Source: Amycolatopsis sp.
Lineage (GTDB): Bacteria; Actinomycetota; Actinomycetes; Mycobacteriales; Pseudonocardiaceae
Length of the DNA: 51,074 bases
Direction of reading: 5' to 3'
Assembly: GCF_025464955.1 (NCBI RefSeq)
Contig: NZ_JAODNM010000108.1
Location: 1-51,074, forward strand
Shown here: one piece after another, positions 34,134-41,399 of the stretch
How the letters are laid out: each line of letters opens with the position of its first letter
Position numbering within the stretch: position 1 is the first letter of the stretch
Translations under genes and position numbers: made by a program
Notes under the pieces: generated by a model
Told to the model about the DNA's origin: nothing
Seen by the model: the letters and a program-made list of their open reading frames with translations, nothing else
The model's database searches: none

Positions 34134-35750
34134 ATGTACCCGACAGTCGCGGAGGTGCTGGCCCTTCCGGTGCTCCGGCACGGCCGGCCGCACGTCGTCG
34201 CGGGCGCCGCCGGACTCGACGCGCCCGTGCGCTGGGTGCACGTCGCCGAGGTTGCCGACATCGCGCACCTCCTCAAGGGCGGCGAGCTGGTGCTGACCAC
34301 CGGGATAGCCCTGCCCGACGACGCGGCCGGGCTAACGGCCTACATCGACGAACTGGCCGCCGTCGGCATCGCCGGGCTGGTCTTCGAGCTGGTCCAGCGC
34401 TGGAGCTCGCACCTGCCCCCGGCGCTGCTCGAAGCGGCCGAGAAGCACGGCGTCCCGCTGATCACGCTGTCGCGGGAGACCCGGTACGTCACGATCACCG
34501 AGACGGTCAACGGCCTGATCGTGGACAACCAGGTCACCGAGCTGAAGGCCGCCGAGCAGATCCACCGGACGTTCACCGCGCTGACCGTCTCCGGGGCGGA
34601 GCCCGCCGTCGTGCTGCGCGAGGTCGCCCGGATCACCGAGCAGCCCGTGGTGCTGGAGACGCTGTCGCACGAGGTCCTCGCCTACGACGCGGCCGGCACC
34701 GACCCGGGTGAGCTGCTGACCGGCTGGCAGGCGCGGTCGCGCGCGATCGGGCTCGGTGAGCGCACCGGGTACCACGGCGGCGCGGGCTGGCTGATCACGA
34801 TCGTCGGGGCGCGGGGCCACGACTGGGGGCGCCTGGTGGTCGTCTGCGCCGACGAGCCGCCGCACCGGCACCTGGTCGTCGCCGAGCGTGCCGCCTCCGC
34901 GCTCGCCCTGCACCGGCTGATCACCCGCGACTCCGACAGCCTCGAACGGCAGGCGCATCGCGGCGTGCTCTCCGAGCTGCTCGGCTCCCGCGTCCCCCCG
35001 GCCGAGCTGCTGGCGAGGTCCTCGGCGCTGGCCGTCGAACTCACCGGACGGCGCCTGATCGGCGTCGCACTGAGGCCCCGGCTGTCCACCACCGCGAAAC
35101 CCGCGCTGTCGGCGCCCCCGGTGTTGCGGGAGCTGGCCGAGGCGACGGCGCTGGCCGCCCGGCGGGCCCGGGTGTCGCTCCTGGTCGCCGACATCGACGG
35201 AACCTGCGTCTGTGCCCTGCTCTCGCTGTCCCCCGAGGCCGCCGCCGAAAGCGTGCTGCACCGCCTGGCGACGGATATCCACGAAGCCCGCACGGGCGCG
35301 CCGGCCGTGGTCGCCGTCGGGACGGTTGTCGACAGCCCGGCGGACGCCCGCCGCACTCTGATGGAGGCGCTGCAAGTGGCGTCGGCCGCATTGCGTGCCG
35401 GCTCCGAGCGGGTCTTTCACCGCCTCGACGACGTCCGCCTGCGCGGCCTGCTTCAGCTGCTGACCGACGACGAGCGGCTCAAAGCCTTCTCCACGCGCGA
35501 ACTGGGTCCGCTACTCCAGCGGGATGCCTCTTCGGGCAGCCGATTAGTGCAGGCTTTGAGGCACTACTGCGAACACGGCGGCAACAAATCGGCGGCGGCC
35601 GCGGCCGCGCATATTTCCCGGACCGCCTATTACCAGCAGCTCGCCCGCATCGAACAGATTCTCGGCATTCCGCTGGAGGATCCCGAGTCCATGCTCTCCC
35701 TTTACGTCGCGTTACTCGCCCACGACATCCGGGTGACCGACCGTGAATGA
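34134..35750 (+). CDS. PucR-family transcriptional regulator
   Basis: A 538-residue regulator. The N-terminal PucR domain (about residues 1-125) starts MYPTVAEVLALPVLRHGRPHVVAG and includes ELVLTTGIALPDD. A middle GGDEF-like region follows, and the C-terminal PucR helix-turn-helix is LVQALRHYCEHGGNKSAAAAAAHISRTAYYQQLARIEQILG. It is divergent from the aminotransferase-mmsA pair, with 86 bp between starts. PucR proteins control purine and pyrimidine catabolism, which matches the neighbours. Codons 471 and 527 are the rare leucine TTA, so its expression may depend on the late-appearing TTA tRNA (bldA-type control). Confidence 0.93.
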   Translation: MYPTVAEVLALPVLRHGRPHVVAGAAGLDAPVRWVHVAEVADIAHLLKGGELVLTTGIALPDDAAGLTAYIDELAAVGIAGLVFELVQRWSSHLPPALLEAAEKHGVPLITLSRETRYVTITETVNGLIVDNQVTELKAAEQIHRTFTALTVSGAEPAVVLREVARITEQPVVLETLSHEVLAYDAAGTDPGELLTGWQARSRAIGLGERTGYHGGAGWLITIVGARGHDWGRLVVVCADEPPHRHLVVAERAASALALHRLITRDSDSLERQAHRGVLSELLGSRVPPAELLARSSALAVELTGRRLIGVALRPRLSTTAKPALSAPPVLRELAEATALAARRARVSLLVADIDGTCVCALLSLSPEAAAESVLHRLATDIHEARTGAPAVVAVGTVVDSPADARRTLMEALQVASAALRAGSERVFHRLDDVRLRGLLQLLTDDERLKAFSTRELGPLLQRDASSGSRLVQALRHYCEHGGNKSAAAAAAHISRTAYYQQLARIEQILGIPLEDPESMLSLYVALLAHDIRVTDRE

Positions 35751-36082
35751 TCTTCCCTTGCTGTCACCGAAACAGCATCTGCGTGACGCCCGTTAGGCCA
35801 CTCGCAGGCAGCACCGAACGACCCCGTGCTCCATCAGGGTGATGACGGAGTGAAGGGCAAGACATCCCCCCGAGTGCCGTATATCGTGGCTTCCAGCAGC
35901 GCGGCACGCCGCTGATTTAGAGCGTCCTCGGGGGTCGTCGGTAATCACGTGATCAACGTTGATCACACCTGTTCACAAGTTATTGTTCACGAGTGCCGTG
36001 ATTCACAAACATTCAGTCATGATCACTGCTGCCCAAAACACCGTGACTTAATTCCCGATTAATCCAGACCGGGAGATGGAAC
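35751..36082. other. AT-rich regulatory spacer before the lysine aminotransferase gene
   Basis: The second half of this 332-bp spacer (35940-36080) is clearly AT-richer than the flanks, as expected of an actinobacterial promoter region. It has an 18-bp perfect palindrome (35949-35966) and three TTCAC-containing repeats: GTTCACAAG at 35971, GTTCACGAG at 35985 and ATTCACAAA at 36001. GGGAGATGGAAC precedes the ATG at 36083. The first half (35751-35930) shows nothing I can name. Confidence 0.6.
35949..35966. promoter_or_regulatory. 18-bp perfect palindrome, candidate operator
   Basis: GTGATCAACGTTGATCAC reads the same on both strands, about 115 bp before the first gene of the 36-43 kb cluster. 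The length and symmetry fit a dimeric regulator site. No dedicated regulator gene lies in the cluster, so PucR or an outside factor would have to bind. Confidence 0.6.
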
Positions 36083-37459
36083 ATGCGAAAAACGCAGGGC
36101 TCGACGAGCATCGCCGAACGCGGCAAAGGAACGCGAGCGGTGATCGAACCCGCCGATGTGCACCGGACACTCGGCCGCAACACCCTGGTCGATGGTTATG
36201 ATTTGGTCCTCGATCTCGCGGCCAGCAGTGGATCGTGGCTGGTCGACGCGGTCACCGGCACCCGCTATCTGGACCTGTTCTCCTGCTTCGCCTCCTCCCC
36301 GCTGGGCACCAGCCCACCGGAATTGATCGAAGATCCGGAATTCCTGGCCCAGCTCACTGCCGCCGCGGTGAACAAACCCGCCAATCCTGATCTCTACACG
36401 GTCGAATACGCGCAGTTCGTCTCGGCATTCGCCCGGGTACTGGGTGATCCGGAACTACCTCATCTGTTCTTCATCGACGGCGGTGCGCTCGCGGTGGAGA
36501 ACGCGCTCAAAGCGGCCTTCGATTGGAAAGCCCAGCGCGCCGGCACCGCCGGCGGCGACTACCAGGTACTGCATCTGGAAGGGGCCTTCCACGGCCGCAG
36601 CGGCTACACACTTTCCCTGACCAACACCGAGCCCGCCAAGACCGCGCTCTTCACGAAGTTCGACTGGCCGCGAATCCCGTCCCCCGCCTTGAAATTTCCG
36701 CTCACCGAGCATGCGGCGGAGAACGCCGACGCCGAGCGTAAGGCCTTGGCCGCCGCGCGAGCCGCCTTCGAAACCGCCGGCGGCAAGATCGCCTGCTTCC
36801 TCGCCGAACCGATCCAGGGCGAAGGCGGGGACAACCACCTCAGCGCCGGATTCCTGCGGGGCATGCAGGAGCTGTGCGTGGAGTACGACGCCCTGTTCGT
36901 GCTCGACGAGGTCCAGACCGGCTGCGGCCTGACCGGCACTCCCTGGGTCTACCAGCAGCTCGACCTCGAGCCGGATCTGGTGGCGTTCGGCAAGAAGACG
37001 CAGGTCTGCGGGGTCATGGGCGGCCGGCGCACGGACCTGGTGGCGAACAACGTCTTCGCCGTCTCCTCCCGGATCAGCTCCACCTGGGGCGGCAACTTCA
37101 CCGACATGGTCCGGGCGACCCGAATCTTCGAGATCCTCGACGAGGACGGGCTCTTCGACGCCGCCGCGGAGCGGGGAAAGCACCTGCTCACTGGGCTCGA
37201 GAACCTGGCCGCCCGGCATCGGGGCGTGGTGCGGAACCCACGCGGACGCGGTCTGATGTGCGCGTTCGACCTGCCCGACACCGCCACCCGCGACGACCTC
37301 GTCCGCCGGATGTACGCCGACGAACAGGTGATCGTGCTCCCCTGTGGGACCACCGGTCTGCGATTCCGCCCGGCGCTGACGATCACCGAAGAACAGCTCG
37401 ACGTCGGCCTGAGCGCGCTTGACCGCTGCCTGAGCGGCGTCGCGGCCACCGCCGCCTGA
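36083..37459 (+). CDS. lat: L-lysine 6-aminotransferase
   Basis: A 458-residue class III PLP aminotransferase closely resembling lysine epsilon-aminotransferase (M. tuberculosis Rv3290c; cephamycin LAT). Shared segments are NTLVDGYDLVLDL, FHGRSGYTLSLTNT, AEPIQGEGGDNH (Glu242), LDEVQTGCGLTG (Asp275) and AFGKKTQVCGVMGGRR with PLP Lys304. The reaction gives 2-aminoadipate semialdehyde, which cyclises to piperideine-6-carboxylate. It is the first gene of a co-directional cluster. In beta-lactam producers LAT feeds ACV synthetase, but no penam/cephem gene is present, so this copy probably supplies a different pathway. Confidence 0.93.
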   Translation: MRKTQGSTSIAERGKGTRAVIEPADVHRTLGRNTLVDGYDLVLDLAASSGSWLVDAVTGTRYLDLFSCFASSPLGTSPPELIEDPEFLAQLTAAAVNKPANPDLYTVEYAQFVSAFARVLGDPELPHLFFIDGGALAVENALKAAFDWKAQRAGTAGGDYQVLHLEGAFHGRSGYTLSLTNTEPAKTALFTKFDWPRIPSPALKFPLTEHAAENADAERKALAAARAAFETAGGKIACFLAEPIQGEGGDNHLSAGFLRGMQELCVEYDALFVLDEVQTGCGLTGTPWVYQQLDLEPDLVAFGKKTQVCGVMGGRRTDLVANNVFAVSSRISSTWGGNFTDMVRATRIFEILDEDGLFDAAAERGKHLLTGLENLAARHRGVVRNPRGRGLMCAFDLPDTATRDDLVRRMYADEQVIVLPCGTTGLRFRPALTITEEQLDVGLSALDRCLSGVAATAA

Positions 37460-37491
37460 AATCCGTCATCCTTGAGGAGTAAGGAAAACAG

Positions 37492-38475
37492 ATGACTGTC
37501 GTCGAACCGTCCCCCCGGACCGCGCCCGGTTTCCGCCCCGCTCTTGGCACCGCGCTGGAGGCCATCGGCAACACACCGCTGGTCCCGCTGCTGCGCCTGA
37601 CCGATGGCCTGCGGGCGCGGATCCTGGTGAAGCTGGAGTACTTCAACCCGACGGGCAGTTATAAGGACCGCATGGCGCTGGCGATGATCGAGGAGGCCGA
37701 GAAGCGCGGCGAGATCACCCCCGGTAAGACCACGATCGTCGAATACACCGGCGGCAGCACGGGTTCCTCGCTGTCGTTCGTCTGCGCGGTCAAGGGGTAC
37801 GCGCTCCGGATCGTCACCTCCGACGCGTTCAGCGAAGAGAAGATCCGCACGATGACGTCGATGGGCGCCGAGGTCGTCATGGTGCCCAGCGTCGGCGGCA
37901 AGATCACCCCGGACCTGATGCCCAGGATCATCGACCGGACCCGCCAGCTCGCCGAGGTCGCGGGCACCTACTGGACGGACCAGTTCAACAACAAGGACAA
38001 CGCGGTCGGCCAGCGCACCATGGGGCGCGAGATCCTGGCGCAGACCGGCGGCGACGTCGACGCGTTCGTGGCCAGCGTCGGCACCGCGGGCTGCGCGATG
38101 GGTGTCGCCCGGGTGCTCAAGGATCACAGCCAGGACATCAAGGTCTTCGTGGTCGAGCCGAGCACTTCGGCGGTGCTCTCCGGCGGAGAGCCCGGTACCC
38201 ACGGCATCGAGGGCATCGCGCTCGGCTTCACGCCTCCCTTGCTGGACAAGGAACTCTACGACGACGTGCTGGTCATCGACGAGGGCGAGGCACGTGATAT
38301 GGCCCGGCGGCTCGCTGTCGAAGAGGGGATTTTCGCGGGCACGTCGACCGGGGCCAATGTGCTGGCCGCGCGGCGCGTCGCCCAGGAGCACGGCGGTGAC
38401 ATCACTATCGTCGTCCCTGCCGTGGACAGCGGTCTGAAGTACATCTCGACCGATCTGTTCCCGCGCGCAATCTGA
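37492..38475 (+). CDS. Divergent cysteine-synthase-fold PLP enzyme
   Basis: A 327-residue fold-type II PLP enzyme. The PLP lysine is Lys58 in PTGSYKDR, where cysteine synthases read SSVKDR. The loop that grips the aminoacrylate carboxylate is TGGSTG (86-91) instead of TSGNTG, and the phosphate loop is GTAGCAMG (197-204) instead of GTGGT. These changes place it outside housekeeping CysK/CysM and suggest another nucleophile or acceptor, probably making a beta-substituted alanine. Alternatives are a beta-lyase or a cystathionine-synthase-like role. GAGGAGTAAGG precedes the ATG; 32 bp separate it from lat. Confidence 0.85.
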   Translation: MTVVEPSPRTAPGFRPALGTALEAIGNTPLVPLLRLTDGLRARILVKLEYFNPTGSYKDRMALAMIEEAEKRGEITPGKTTIVEYTGGSTGSSLSFVCAVKGYALRIVTSDAFSEEKIRTMTSMGAEVVMVPSVGGKITPDLMPRIIDRTRQLAEVAGTYWTDQFNNKDNAVGQRTMGREILAQTGGDVDAFVASVGTAGCAMGVARVLKDHSQDIKVFVVEPSTSAVLSGGEPGTHGIEGIALGFTPPLLDKELYDDVLVIDEGEARDMARRLAVEEGIFAGTSTGANVLAARRVAQEHGGDITIVVPAVDSGLKYISTDLFPRAI

Positions 38476-38505
38476 CGAATCCCTCAGTGCAAGGAGCAGG
38501 AATTC

Positions 38506-39450
38506 ATGGGGCGTGGCAACATCATTCTCGGAATACTCGTCGCGATCATCTGGGGAGGCAACTTCGTCGTCGCCGATCAAGCGGTGGCGAGCGTCCCTCC
38601 ATTGCTACTGGTGGCCTTGCGCTACCTCGTGGTCGCGATCGTGTTCCTGCCCTTCACCCGCCGCAACGGCCTGCCGTGGAAGTACATCGCTGCAGTCGGC
38701 CTGCTCTACGGCGTCGTCCAGTTCTCCGGGCTCTTCCTCGGCCTGCACCTCGGGGTCGGTGCCGGCGTCGCGGCGACGGTGATCCAAGCCCAGGCGCTGT
38801 TCACCATCATCCTTGCCAAAGTGTTCCTCAACGAGTCCTTCGGCAAGCTCAAGTGGGCAGGCCTGGTGGTCAGCGGGGCAGGTCTCGCGCTCATCGCGCT
38901 GTCGGGCGGGGGCGCGGCACCGCTGGGCGGCGTGCTGTGCGTACTGCTCGGCGCCGCCGGCTGGGCCGGCTCCAACATCGTGCTGAAGAAGGCGGGCAAG
39001 ATCTCCGCCTGGACGATGACGGTCTGGCAGTCCGTCGCGGTGATCCCCCCGATGCTGCTGATCTCCGGGGTCTTCGAGAGCGGCCAGCGCGCTTCGGTGA
39101 CCGGGATGTCGTTCGGCACGATCGCCGCCATCCTCTACATCGCCCTGCTGGCAACGGGTTTCGGGAACTACGCCTGGTACCGGCTCATCCAGCGGGTCGG
39201 CCCGTCGCGCACCGCGCCGTTCTCGCTCCTGGTGCCGGTGGTCGGCGTCCTGGTCAGCTGGATCGTGCTTCACCAGTCGCTGACCCCGCTGCAGTTCACC
39301 GGGGTCGCGCTGAGCCTGGTCGGGTTGACCGTGATCGTGCTGGCCCCGCAGCTGATCAGCCGGTTCGGAAAGCCCGTCCCCGCCCCGGCCCCGGCCGTCG
39401 AGAGCACTCCGTCGGTCACATCAATCCCAGAGAAAGGTGAGGTCTCGTGA
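38506..39450 (+). CDS. EamA/DMT-family exporter
   Basis: A 314-residue membrane protein with ten hydrophobic segments in two EamA repeats (about residues 5-135 and 145-285), beginning MGRGNIILGILVAIIWGGNFVVADQAV. This is the drug/metabolite transporter architecture, which often exports amino acids or small peptides. An AAGGAG ribosome site precedes the ATG. Its stop overlaps the next gene's GTG (GTGA). Inside this cluster it is the obvious candidate for product export and self-protection. Confidence 0.92.
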   Translation: MGRGNIILGILVAIIWGGNFVVADQAVASVPPLLLVALRYLVVAIVFLPFTRRNGLPWKYIAAVGLLYGVVQFSGLFLGLHLGVGAGVAATVIQAQALFTIILAKVFLNESFGKLKWAGLVVSGAGLALIALSGGGAAPLGGVLCVLLGAAGWAGSNIVLKKAGKISAWTMTVWQSVAVIPPMLLISGVFESGQRASVTGMSFGTIAAILYIALLATGFGNYAWYRLIQRVGPSRTAPFSLLVPVVGVLVSWIVLHQSLTPLQFTGVALSLVGLTVIVLAPQLISRFGKPVPAPAPAVESTPSVTSIPEKGEVS

Positions 39451-40178
39451 TTACCACTCAGGAGAAGAAGGTCGTCAGCCAGATCGACTACGCCGGGCTC
39501 GACCTGGCCGAATTCAAGAGCCTGCTCGACGAGAACGGCTACGTCTACCTGCACGGGGTCCCGGAGGACTTCGACCACGTCGGGTACCTGAAGCAGATCG
39601 GCCCGCTCATGCCGCAGTACGACGGCGAGCTGATCTGGTCGATCAAGGCGCAGGAGCGATTCGACAACCTGTACCACTCGCTCAACACCAAACCGCTGAT
39701 GCCGCACACCGAGTGCTACGAGTTCCTGGGCCTGCCGCCCAAGTACCTCGCGCTCTGGTGCCTGGTACCCGCGGCCGACGGCGGCGGCCAGACCACCCTG
39801 GGTGACCTGCACAAGTTCCTCGAAACCCTCACCGACGAGGAGCGGGGCAAGCTCGCCGAAACGAAGTTCCCGTTCGTCTCCAGCGCCGGTGTGCAGGACA
39901 TGGGCCTTGGCAAGACCGCGGTGCACCCGCTGCTCGAACTGCGCGAGGACAAGGCGCCGGTGATGCGGTTCAGCTACAACTGCGTCGTGCACGAGGACGA
40001 CGAGTTCCTGCTCAACCTGCGCGAGCGGGTGCTCGAATTCTTCACCGAGACCCACATCACGGCCGACTACGAGCCAAACTCGCTGCTGATCTGGAACAAC
40101 CACCGGATGGTGCATTCGCGCACCGGCTACACCGACCGCAACCGCCACCTGCGGCGGATCTGGCTCTCCGAAGAGTGA
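39447..40178 (+). CDS. Fe(II)/2-oxoglutarate-dependent oxygenase (TauD/clavaminate synthase-like)
   Basis: A 243-residue non-heme iron oxygenase. The first two iron ligands are His87 and Glu89 in MPHTECYEF; the distal His is His223 in NNHRMVHSRTG; the 2-oxoglutarate Arg is in RHLRRIWL near the C-terminus. The HxE variant, rather than HxD, is shared with clavaminate synthase, asparagine oxygenase AsnO, VioC and SyrP-like enzymes, many of which hydroxylate amino acids at C-beta. GGGQTTLGD matches the GGxT segment of the family. At 243 residues it is shorter than TauD. The GTG start overlaps the exporter stop, with AGAAAGGTGAGG upstream. Confidence 0.9.
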   Translation: MITTQEKKVVSQIDYAGLDLAEFKSLLDENGYVYLHGVPEDFDHVGYLKQIGPLMPQYDGELIWSIKAQERFDNLYHSLNTKPLMPHTECYEFLGLPPKYLALWCLVPAADGGGQTTLGDLHKFLETLTDEERGKLAETKFPFVSSAGVQDMGLGKTAVHPLLELREDKAPVMRFSYNCVVHEDDEFLLNLRERVLEFFTETHITADYEPNSLLIWNNHRMVHSRTGYTDRNRHLRRIWLSEE

Positions 40179-40185
40179 CCGCCGG

Positions 40186-40218
40186 GAGGGGGTCGCGGCC
40201 ATCGGCCGCCACCCCCTC
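40186..40218 (+). terminator. Intrinsic terminator inside the cluster
   Basis: GAGGGGGT-C-GCGGCC (40186-40200), loop ATC, GGCCGC-C-ACCCCCTC (40204-40218): 14 base pairs with one C:C mismatch, followed by TCCGCTTTTCG. It fits a plus-strand terminator 7 bp after the oxygenase stop and may split the cluster into two transcripts or limit expression of the last two genes. Confidence 0.75.
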
Positions 40219-40280
40219 TCCGCTTTTCGATCTCCTCCCCGCTCGATCGCATTTTTCCCGAAAGTACCTGGGGGACAACC

Positions 40281-41399
40281 ATGTCCAAGGTCAGGGTCGT
40301 GCACGAAATCGGTGAAGTATCCGAAGAATCCTGGGACGCGGCCGTCTCCCGGTACGGCGGTTCGGTCTACCACCGGCACGCGTGGCTGCGTTCGGTGGAG
40401 GCCGCCGAGATGGTCGACATCGAAGCCCGCCATCTGGTCCTGGAGGACGAAGGACGGATCGTCGGCCTGGCGCCGCTGTACCTCACGCGCCACTGCCCCA
40501 AACTGGAGATGTTCCGGAAGCACTACGTCACCGCGGGCATCGGGGACGCGCCCATGCTGATCGGGCACAGCATGTACGCCCAGTCGAGCGAGCTCCTCGC
40601 GGCGGGCGAGCACGAACGCGGGCTGCTACTGGACGAAATCCTCGCACTGTGGCAGGCCGAAGCGGCCGATCGGATTCTCGCCTTTCCCTTGGTGCCAGGC
40701 GATTCCCCGCTGCTGTCCGATCTTCGGCGGCACGGCTTCACCACCGGGCTGCTGTCCTGCACGAACCTTCTCGAGACCCCGTGGGACACCTTCGAGGACT
40801 ACCTCGCGCATCTGCCGGGAACCAGACGCCGCAACATCACCAAGGGCATCCTGCGTAGCGAGCGGGCCGGGGTCACCGCCGAAGTACAGCGTGGCTGCGC
40901 CGACCTCGAGCTGCTCGCGTCGATGGTGCGCCGGACGGCCGAGCATCACGGCAGCCCGGTCTTCTTCGACACCGGCTTCCTCACCGCGGTGGTCGAAGCC
41001 TTCGGCTCGTCGGCCGTCACGATCACCGTCCGCGGCCGGGGAGAGCCGATCCTGACCTGCCTCGCGCTCGACGCCGGGGGCGAAGTGGCGCCGTGGTGCA
41101 TCGGCTTCGACTACACGTCGCTGGGTGAATTCGGCCAGTACAACTACCTGTACGCCACGCTGATCCGCTTCGCGGTCGAAAACGGGCGTCGGCAGGTGAA
41201 CTTCGGCCGCAGCACCTACTACATCAAACGCAAGTACGGCTGCCGCCAGCGTCCGGTCTACGCGGCGATGGCGGCGCCGGCGGCGGCTCGGCGCACGGTC
41301 GAGGACTGGGTCTCGGCCATCGACGCCCACGCCCGTACCGAACTGGCCGAGGTCGGACTGCCCGCTCCGGCGCACACGGAACTGCTGAGGGCGACATGA
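40281..41399 (+). CDS. FemAB-like / GNAT-fold N-acyltransferase
   Basis: A 372-residue protein resembling the FemAB-like predicted N-acyltransferases. The N-terminus (WDAAVSRYGGSVYHRHAWLRSVE, LVLEDEGRIVGLAPLYLTRH) and the C-terminal GNAT half (CIGFDYTSLGEFGQYNYLYATLIRFAVENGRRQVNFGRSTYYIKRKYGC) are typical. Known relatives transfer amino acids from aminoacyl-tRNA (Fem) or acyl groups from CoA. Here it probably joins an activated acyl or aminoacyl group to an amine made by the cluster. A GGGGG ribosome site precedes the ATG; its stop overlaps the ligase start (ATGA), so the two are co-translated. Confidence 0.8.
   Translation: MSKVRVVHEIGEVSEESWDAAVSRYGGSVYHRHAWLRSVEAAEMVDIEARHLVLEDEGRIVGLAPLYLTRHCPKLEMFRKHYVTAGIGDAPMLIGHSMYAQSSELLAAGEHERGLLLDEILALWQAEAADRILAFPLVPGDSPLLSDLRRHGFTTGLLSCTNLLETPWDTFEDYLAHLPGTRRRNITKGILRSERAGVTAEVQRGCADLELLASMVRRTAEHHGSPVFFDTGFLTAVVEAFGSSAVTITVRGRGEPILTCLALDAGGEVAPWCIGFDYTSLGEFGQYNYLYATLIRFAVENGRRQVNFGRSTYYIKRKYGCRQRPVYAAMAAPAAARRTVEDWVSAIDAHARTELAEVGLPAPAHTELLRAT

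Noticed and set aside
36083..37459. Lysine 6-aminotransferase as evidence for a cephamycin-type beta-lactam cluster
   Set aside because: No ACV synthetase, isopenicillin N synthase, expandase or beta-lactam resistance gene is nearby, and the neighbours fit a different chemistry.
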